DNA from: Ampelocalamus luodianensis | Lineage: Eukaryota; Streptophyta; Magnoliopsida; Poales; Poaceae | Reading direction: 5' to 3' | Length of the DNA: 64,000 nt | NCBI GenBank assembly: GCA_036346255.1 | Contig: CM070622.1 | Coordinates: 22,842,751 to 22,906,750, forward strand | In this document: positions 57,663-64,000 of the stretch, in pieces | Position numbering within the stretch: position 1 is the stretch's first letter | Layout of the letters: each line of letters opens with the position of its first letter | Notes under the pieces: model-generated | What the model was told of the DNA's origin: nothing | Databases searched by the model: none | What the model saw: the letters and a program-made list of their open reading frames with translations, nothing else | Translations under genes and position numbers: made by a program

Positions 57663-58423
57663 TGACAAGGATCTGATAATCCTCATTTTATTATTCCTTA
57701 ATCATGTAATATGACGTCATATGGTATACCCCTTAAATGTTGTAAGAGAGGAGTAAGCTAGGTGGTCGTAAGTTCTTCTACGACTATCACATAATCGTAA
57801 GTATTTCTACGACTATCACATAATTGTAAGTTCTCCTACGATTACCTTCGGTTGTAAGACTTTCTACAACCAGTATCCAGTCGTAAGCTTTTCCACAACT
57901 ACCCCCCTGATCGTAAGCCCTGCTACGACCATCCCTGCTACGACTTCTTCATAGATAACTGGGTCCACTCTCCAGTAGGCCCTATTAACTGTGAGATCTG
58001 AGCAGTCAAGATACGTAGTTATATCTTGAATAACTACAGATAACTCTCCATTATCTCTGATTGATAACCGTTAGGCGACGTGGGGAGGTTACTACTCCGG
58101 TAATTACTCTCATTATTACGTAATAATGAGCGCCTATCAACCCGGAACGACAACCGCCACTGCAACATAGTATAAATAGGTGTCTTTTGGAGGTAATGGG
58201 AGAGGCTTTTTGAGGGACAATCAGTAGCAGTCTTAGCGCAAGTCTTTCCACTGATTGTAATCAGAATACCCAATACAATACACACAGGAGTAGGGTTGTT
58301 ATTCTCACAGGAGAAGACCCGAACCTGTATAAAAATCCCCGTGTCTCTCTTGTCTGTGTGATCAATTGTGGAGACCCCCCGAATCAAATAATTTTATGTA
58401 AGATCGGTTCTAAAACACCGACA
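57663..58423 (+). repeat. 5' LTR of Tat element D
   Basis: 761 bp. It carries an array of GTCGTAAG...CTACGAC units at 57770-57945 with a period near 28 bp, the same palindrome as in element B. The 5-bp left flank is AACTT. Confidence 0.88.
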
Positions 58424-58424
58424 G

Positions 58425-58442
58425 TTGGCGCCGACCGTGGGG
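58425..58442 (+). other. Primer-binding site of Tat element D
   Basis: TTGGCGCCGACCGTGGGG one base after the LTR, as in element B. Confidence 0.82.
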
Positions 58443-58494
58443 ATCTTCTGGTAATTCCTTGTCAACAGTTCTTTCTTTTCTCTTTGATGCTACC

Positions 58495-60728
58495 ATGGCA
58501 GGAGAATGGAACGAGGAGAATTGGTTCGACTTGGCCGATTACGCAGACATCGACATGGATGCCGGCTTCAATTACGAGCCGAGTATCGAATCATCTAACG
58601 GTATTGCTGCCTCTAGAGATCTTCTATCAGATCTCGGTGACTGCATCACCGTCGGAGTTCAGGAGGGATCCTCATCCCCCATAGCAGTACGCCCAGCTGA
58701 GGAACCAGCTTCCTCAGGGGGCAAGGGTCAACACGACCATAAACGGGGCTGCCCCAGGACAGATTCGCAACACGACAAGAGTCATTCCTCCAAGTGTTCG
58801 AGTCCCCCTAAGGCAGTATGACTTGGTGATACAAGTTCTGGAAGCCATCATTCCAGAGCTCCATCGACACCTGTTGGTTCTCTTTCTCCGGATAATTCCG
58901 CAGAGAAGAGGATCAAGCACGTTGTTCCTCCAAGTCCAACCATCCCGTCGCAGGACACACCTGTAGACGGAGACGGCTATAACCCGGAGTTCCCCTACCT
59001 AGAGGGGTTTACTCCAAGTCGCCAAATGGTGTCACTCGACTACTCCTCAAGCGAGGAGGCCTCGAGCGCAAGTGGAGGTCATCCACGGGAGGTCTTCATC
59101 ATTCCCCCTAATAAGAATCATTCTCCCAGAGGCAGGATTGATGATCTCCCCGACGGGCACACTCTACATCCCCTCGTGGCGATGGTAGGGACACCACCGT
59201 TGGCGAACGAGACGAACACTTTAATGAACGTGCGGGACATCCTCAACATTATCGCACTCCATTAAAACCAACTCAGGGGTCTGATGTAGGCTATTCTGAG
59301 ACAACCCGACGGAGAAAAATAGCAGCTCAGAAAAATCTCCCCGCGCGCGCTTATTTCCAGTCGGAGGAAGCTCAAGAGCTCCAGCACATCAACGACTTGC
59401 TGGAAAATCTGACCCAAGAGCTCGCTCGAGCACCGGGGTACGATCTCTTTGCAGAAGAGATCGCACAAAGGCTTCGCAACACGATGGAAAAACTCAAGCG
59501 CCCTCGTCAACTGCAACCAGGAAGTCGTATCAGTACGACTCCATCTTCTACAAGCCGTTCGGATAACTCGTCACATGGGAAATGACATGACCCTCGCTCA
59601 CGTCGTTCTCCCGACCTGAGGAAAGCTTGTTGGACATCTGGAGACCAACAAGTCCCCAGGAGAAGTGATCTTTCATCGCTTCAAGGACGAAATGTACGGC
59701 GACAAGCGAAATACGAGGAGTATTTCTCTCGTAAAGCTGAGGCTTATCATAGGTCCAACCCACCCGTGGCTGGGTATCGTCGAGTACGATCATCCGGTGA
59801 CGTTAACCCTTCTTTTTTTCAAAGAAGGAGACAAGAGGTTATCTCGGGATGTCGAGCATTTTCACCCGACCTTCGAGCAGTTCACTGGCCGCCTCGCTTT
59901 CGACCAGCGAACATGGAGAAATTCGATGGAACCCAAAATCCCATTGAATTCCTCCAAATCTACACTACAGCTATCTGAGCAGCAAGAGGAGGAGAGCATG
60001 TAATGGCAAATTACCTTCCGACTGTACTCGAAGGATCAGCTCGATCATGGCTTTTAAACCAGCCATTCGAATTGATCTACTCGTGGCAGCATCTCTGCGA
60101 CCTTTTGCTGGAGAACTTCCAGGGCACCTACAATCGCCCTAGAAAGGAGGACGACCTGCACCGGATAAGACAGAACGACCATGAAACCCTACGCCAATTC
60201 ATCAGACGCTTCAGTCAGGTTCGAAATTCTATTCCGGAAGTTTCTGACTCATTCGTGATCAGGGCTTTCAAGCAGGGAGTCTGCAACAAAAGAATAACAG
60301 AGGACATCGCTTTACATCCTCCCGCCACCGTCGTCGAACTCTTCGAGATGGCCGATAGATACGCGACTGCTGCTGAAGCACTCGAGTGGAACAACACTAT
60401 CGATCGTGAAGATAATATCCCTCAGAAATCCAAGAACAAGGCAAAGAAACATAAATCTCCTGCTGCCGGTTCTAAGGAGGTCCTGGCCGTAAGCGACAAA
60501 GAGCCGAGCAACCCCAAGCAGAATCCTGATCGAGGCAAAGGTAAGCGCCAAGATCGGAGGAACGACAAACCCAGGTGGTGTCCTTTTCACAAAAAAGAAG
60601 GGTATGACCTTCGTAACTGCCGAGTTTTCCTACGAAAACTCGAAGACTATTACTTTGGCAAGGGGCCACTTCCTACTCTTGAACAGGTAGGCCAAACAAG
60701 TGGACAGAAGGAGTCGGACGACGAGTAG
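58495..60728 (+). pseudogene. Tat element D gag
   Basis: The start ATG 58495 gives MAGEWNEENWFDLADYADID. The first frame stops at 58819; later blocks are open at 59026-59265, 59397-59585, 59665-60003 and 60003-60728. The last, best-preserved block holds the gag core (SARSWLLNQPFELIYSWQHL, DDLHRIRQNDHETLRQFIRR) and, near 60575, the zinc-binding CPFHKKEGYDLRNC. Spacing and order equal those of element B. It is better preserved than B but still broken by stops and frameshifts. Confidence 0.87.
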
Positions 60729-60731
60729 GAG

Positions 60732-61200
60732 ATGCCGTTTCAGGATCCAGAACACACCATCGATCGCATCTATGGAGGATCATCGGCATACGAGTCACGG
60801 AAACAGCTAAAAGCTGTCGAGCACGAGGTAAACACAATCGACTCACCTCTCGTCAATAAATTACCGAAGTGGTCGGAAGTCACCATTACTTTCGAGAAAG
60901 GTGATTGCCCAATCCCTTCGACTAGACCGAGTCGGTTCCCGATCGTGGTCGAACCCACCATCAACAATCGTCGAGTAAATCGAGTTTTAGTTGATGGTGA
61001 AAGCTCGTTAAACATACTGTTTACGAGTACCCTGGATGAGATGCAGGTGCCCAGGACAAAGGTAAGGTCGGTACGATATTATTTCCATAGAATCGTACCG
61101 GGGTCTTCGGCCAAACCAATTGGCCAAGTTTCTCTTCCTTTAACGTTTGGCTCACCAAGCAATTTCAAGACAGAGAAGATCTCCTTTAACGTGGCAGGCC
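60732..61200 (+). pseudogene. Tat element D protease, truncated
   Basis: It opens MPFQDPEHTIDRIYGGSSAY. The active-site segment reads VLVDGESSLNILF near 60988-61026, where element B keeps VLVDGGSSLNI. A G-to-E change beside the catalytic Asp should impair it. Similarity to element B ends at about 61197 (KISFNVA), the LINE junction. Confidence 0.75.
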
Positions 61201-61216
61201 AACTGTTCATCAACAT

Positions 61217-62904
61217 GTGCAGCTGGTGAAGGACGGGGTTGCTAACCAGATTAAGAGGTATTGCTTCAGATGCAAGGAGAATGGACATACCATTGCTTCT
61301 TGTCCAGTGGTGTTACACTGTGATATTTGTGACTATACCAATCATTTGGCACCGAGATGTCCTCTGCTCAAATTACCAAAACCGGTGGCAAATTTCTGTG
61401 GATATGGGGCCGAGGGTCTAGGGTTCTATATGGTACCCTCTACAGGGTCGTCGAGATCGAGGGATGAACAGGGCACGCTGGGGGTGGTAAGGATTGTCGG
61501 TGGACAGCTGTCGGTTGAAGGGGTCATTGGAGAGTTAAGAAGACTCATCCCGATTGATTGGCAATGGGATGTGAACGAAAATGGCCAGAATTTCTTTTTG
61601 GTTCAATTTCCGACGCCCACCGAATTGGCAAGAATGGTTCAGATTGGGGATATACAGGTCAAAACGCAAGGGGTGGTACTTCGCTTTGAGGAATGGAAGC
61701 CTGGCCCTACTCCGAAGTTTCAACTTCGCTCAGTCTGGGTGCAAGTTTTTGGGGTTCCTTATGAGGTTAGAGACTACCTTAGTTTTTGTGCTATTGGTTC
61801 TATTGTTGGTGCTACCCTCAAGGTGGACATGATAAGTACAAGGAAGAAAGATCTAGTCCGGTTGTAGGTGGGGGTTATAGATGTTTCTCTAATCCCTACG
61901 AGTGTTGATATTGTTGTTGGACACAATGTGTATGAATTATTTTTTAAAGTTGAGCAAGATATAGATGGACATATGGGACAAGACGATGTGGGGGATGAGC
62001 AAAATAATGGAGGCGGCCAGGATAATGAGGGGGACAAAGATGAGGATAGGAAGGACCGTGAGATGATGGACCGTGATGCTAAGAGGGCAAAAAATTATAC
62101 AGCAAGGACGGGGCCGAATTCAAGTGGTACCACCTCGTCGCCTCAAGCTAGTGATCCAGTTCTTGGCAATAGTCTTGTTGGTGTCATTCCTATTTCACAG
62201 CAAGAGGTTGTCAAAGAGAGATTGGGTGGACCGAAAATAGCGGAGGTCAAGGTTCCAACACTAGAGGGGGCAATGGTGTTGTGGCAACCGGTGGTACTGG
62301 TTGAAAGGGTCCTATCGGCTGGTGATGCGGATGTGGAGGTGGACTTGTCGGAGGCAGCTATGCCACCGGCTCGGGAGGTGAAACTGTCTCTAGGAGGGCC
62401 TGAGGGTGCAAATTTACCGCTGGTGGATATTCCTGAGAAAGGAGGGTTGGCTGGTGCGACGGAAAAGATGCCGCAGGAACGATCGACGGGGGCGCCGTTG
62501 TCCGATGATTTGGAGTGGATAGTGGTTCAGAAAAAGGGAGGTCAGCAGGGACGGGGGCACATGAAGGGGGGACGGCTGGTATGGTTTCGGAACAGGAGCC
62601 AAGGTGGAGCAGGCGTCTCGCGAACAAAGTTGGAGCGGATGAGGACTCCTTGGTGAAGGCTGTTCGAAGGGCCAAGTATAAAAATTTGGAGGAGAGCAAA
62701 GGTACTAATTTAAATAATGCTTTTTCAATTTTGGATATCCCAGATGAGGTTGCTATTTCTAATTTGAATCAAGTAGGAATTTCTTTAGGAGTTAATAATT
62801 TGGAAAAGACCTCTTCTTTAGAAGTTATTAAAAAGATCGAACTTGGTAGGTTGGCTTGTAGATTGGCTTGTTCGGGCAAAATTAGTAAAGAACATACCTC
62901 CTAG
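61217..62904 (+). pseudogene. LINE ORF1: zinc knuckle and DUF4283-like domain
   Basis: It starts near the LINE junction. Two Cys-rich knuckles come first (CFRCKENGHTIASC, then CDICDYTNHLAPRC, about 61260-61365). The DUF4283-like region follows (FLVQFPTPTELARMVQIGDI, LRSVWVQVFGVPYEVRDYLS), ending at an in-frame TAG at 61865-61867. The same frame goes on to 62656 through an acidic, Asp/Glu/Gly-rich linker (about 61970-62080). A frame change near 62640 leads to the tail ending at 62904. In plant LINEs ORF1 binds the element RNA. Confidence 0.75.
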
Positions 62905-63101
62905 GAGGATTTGGATGAGGAAACCGATAGCCTTGATTTATCCTCTCTAAATAGCTTGTGTAGCGATTTGTGTTATTAGGAACTGGCTGCGGGTGATGAT
63001 CATGATTTGCAATTGGTCTCACACAAAAAGAAAAGAACGGGTGTTAAGAAAGTGCTTGCAAAAGTTGTTGAATCTCGCATTAAAAACAAACAAAGGAAAA
63101 A

Positions 63102-64000
63102 ATGAAAGACATTTTTTGGAATAGTAGGGGTTTTGGCGACCCAGCGAAGCATAGATTCATTGCGGAGCTAGTTTGGGAACAACATATAGATTTTGTTGCT
63201 ATTTTAGAAACAGTTAAGAAGGATTTTTCCAATCCGCATTTAAAACATCTTAGCGGTGGTATGGATTTTTTTTTTGGCACTGGCTACCACCCCATGGCCG
63301 TTCTGGGGGTATTTTACTTGGTGTGAACATGGCTGTTTTTGAGGTTGGCTCCATTTTTTAGGGAGATTTTTTTTTATTAAGCTTCATTTACATAATAAGG
63401 AAGATGGGTTTCAATGGATCCTTGTGGCTGTGTATAGTGCTGCACAACCAGCTTATAAAGATAAATTTTTAACTGAATTAATTCAGACGTGTAGCAAGGA
63501 AACCTTGCCTATTCTAATTGTTGGTGATTTTAATATCATAAGGCACAGTGAGGAGAAAAATAATGATAATTTTGATCGGCATTATCCTTTTCTTTTTAAT
63601 GCTGTTATTGAGAGCCTAGACTTAAGAGAACTTAGACTGTTGGGTAGACAATTTACATGGGCAAATAATTTGGATAATCCTACTTTTGAAAAACTTGATA
63701 GAATCCTTGTAACTATGGATTGGGAACAGAAATATCATTTGACCACTGTAAATGCTTTGGAACGTGTTCTTTCTGACCATAAGCCTATTGTTCTTAACAC
63801 TAGGGCTGCCTCTGATACTGGGAACCAACATCTGTTTAAATATGAGTTGGACTGGCTTAAGAGGGATGGGTTTTTTGATCTGGTGGATCAGGTGTGGCAA
63901 CAAAATAATGTAATAATTCTACAATTGACCGATGGCAAAACAAAATTAGAGCGCTTAGACAATTTCTCAGATGGTCGGCTAAAAATACTAGTGGTGCATA
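63102..64000 (+). pseudogene. LINE ORF2, endonuclease part (truncated by window end)
   Basis: ATG 63102 opens MKDIFWNSRGFGDPAKHRFI, the endonuclease/exonuclease/phosphatase fold of plant L1 elements. A frameshift near 63300 interrupts it. Later blocks read LPILIVGDFNIIRHSEEKNN (about 63508), the catalytic Asp-Asn region, KLDRILVTMDW (about 63690) and SDHKPIVLN (about 63774), the conserved SDH motif. This enzyme nicks target DNA for target-primed reverse transcription. Confidence 0.82.

Larger units (their letters stand above)
57663..61200 (+). mobile_element. Tat/RIRE2-like Gypsy element D, 5' half
   Basis: LTR 57663-58423 (TGACAAGGATC...CACCGACA), PBS, gag and the start of protease, all homologous to element B but on the + strand. 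It breaks off near 61200, in the middle of the protease region, where LINE sequence begins. RT onward and the 3' LTR are not in the window; they may lie beyond the LINE. Confidence 0.88.
61200..64000 (+). mobile_element. Plant L1-type LINE, running off the window
   Basis: ORF1 (zinc knuckle plus DUF4283-like region) and the start of ORF2 (endonuclease) are present on the + strand, inserted into Tat element D. The left junction is inferred from loss of similarity to element B. RT should follow beyond 64000. Confidence 0.8.

Overview
This is a plant nuclear window, almost certainly from a grass (Poaceae). The one intact host gene is a single-exon nicotianamine synthase of the grass type. The rest is dominated by LTR retrotransposons of plant-specific lineages (Sirevirus-like Copia, Tat/RIRE2-like Gypsy, chromovirus Gypsy), plant L1-type LINEs and a CACTA element. 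I see no bacterial features, CRISPR array, rRNA or tRNA gene.

Layout. 1-1555: 3' part of a Gypsy-type LTR (+), cut by the window edge. 1556-3388: GTTGCA-rich repeat and sequence without genes. 3389-4369 (-): nicotianamine synthase, with a promoter of about 470 bp. 4839-24152 (-): a full-length Copia element with 442-bp LTRs and an ATCAC target duplication. A Tat-lineage Gypsy element (8384-21482, -, ACACT target duplication) sits inside its pol and carries a decayed antisense additional ORF (+). 24335-39322 (-): what looks like one long Gypsy LTR, split by a Sirevirus-like Copia element (27294-38036, +). 39390-42100: truncated LINE. 42100-45322: unassigned DNA and GTTGCA-rich repeats around an isolated cellulose synthase (CESA) first exon. 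45323-50190: chromovirus pieces in the order integrase end, LTR, PBS, orf0. 50190-51459: unclassified retroelement-like DNA. 51460-57173: Copia element with a CACTA element in its 5' LTR and its protease and integrase deleted. 57663-61200: 5' half of a second Tat-lineage element (+), cut by a LINE that runs off the window (61200-64000).

The host gene makes nicotianamine, the metal chelator and phytosiderophore precursor. The elements are decayed, with frameshifts and stops in nearly every coding region. Their relevance to the host is positional. The 19.3-kb Copia/Tat stack replaced everything beyond about 470 bp upstream of the synthase, and its 3' LTR reads toward that gene. The most unusual sequence pattern is a palindromic repeat of about 28 bp. 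It is shared by the Tat LTRs and by intron-like spacers of the antisense ORF inside the same element.
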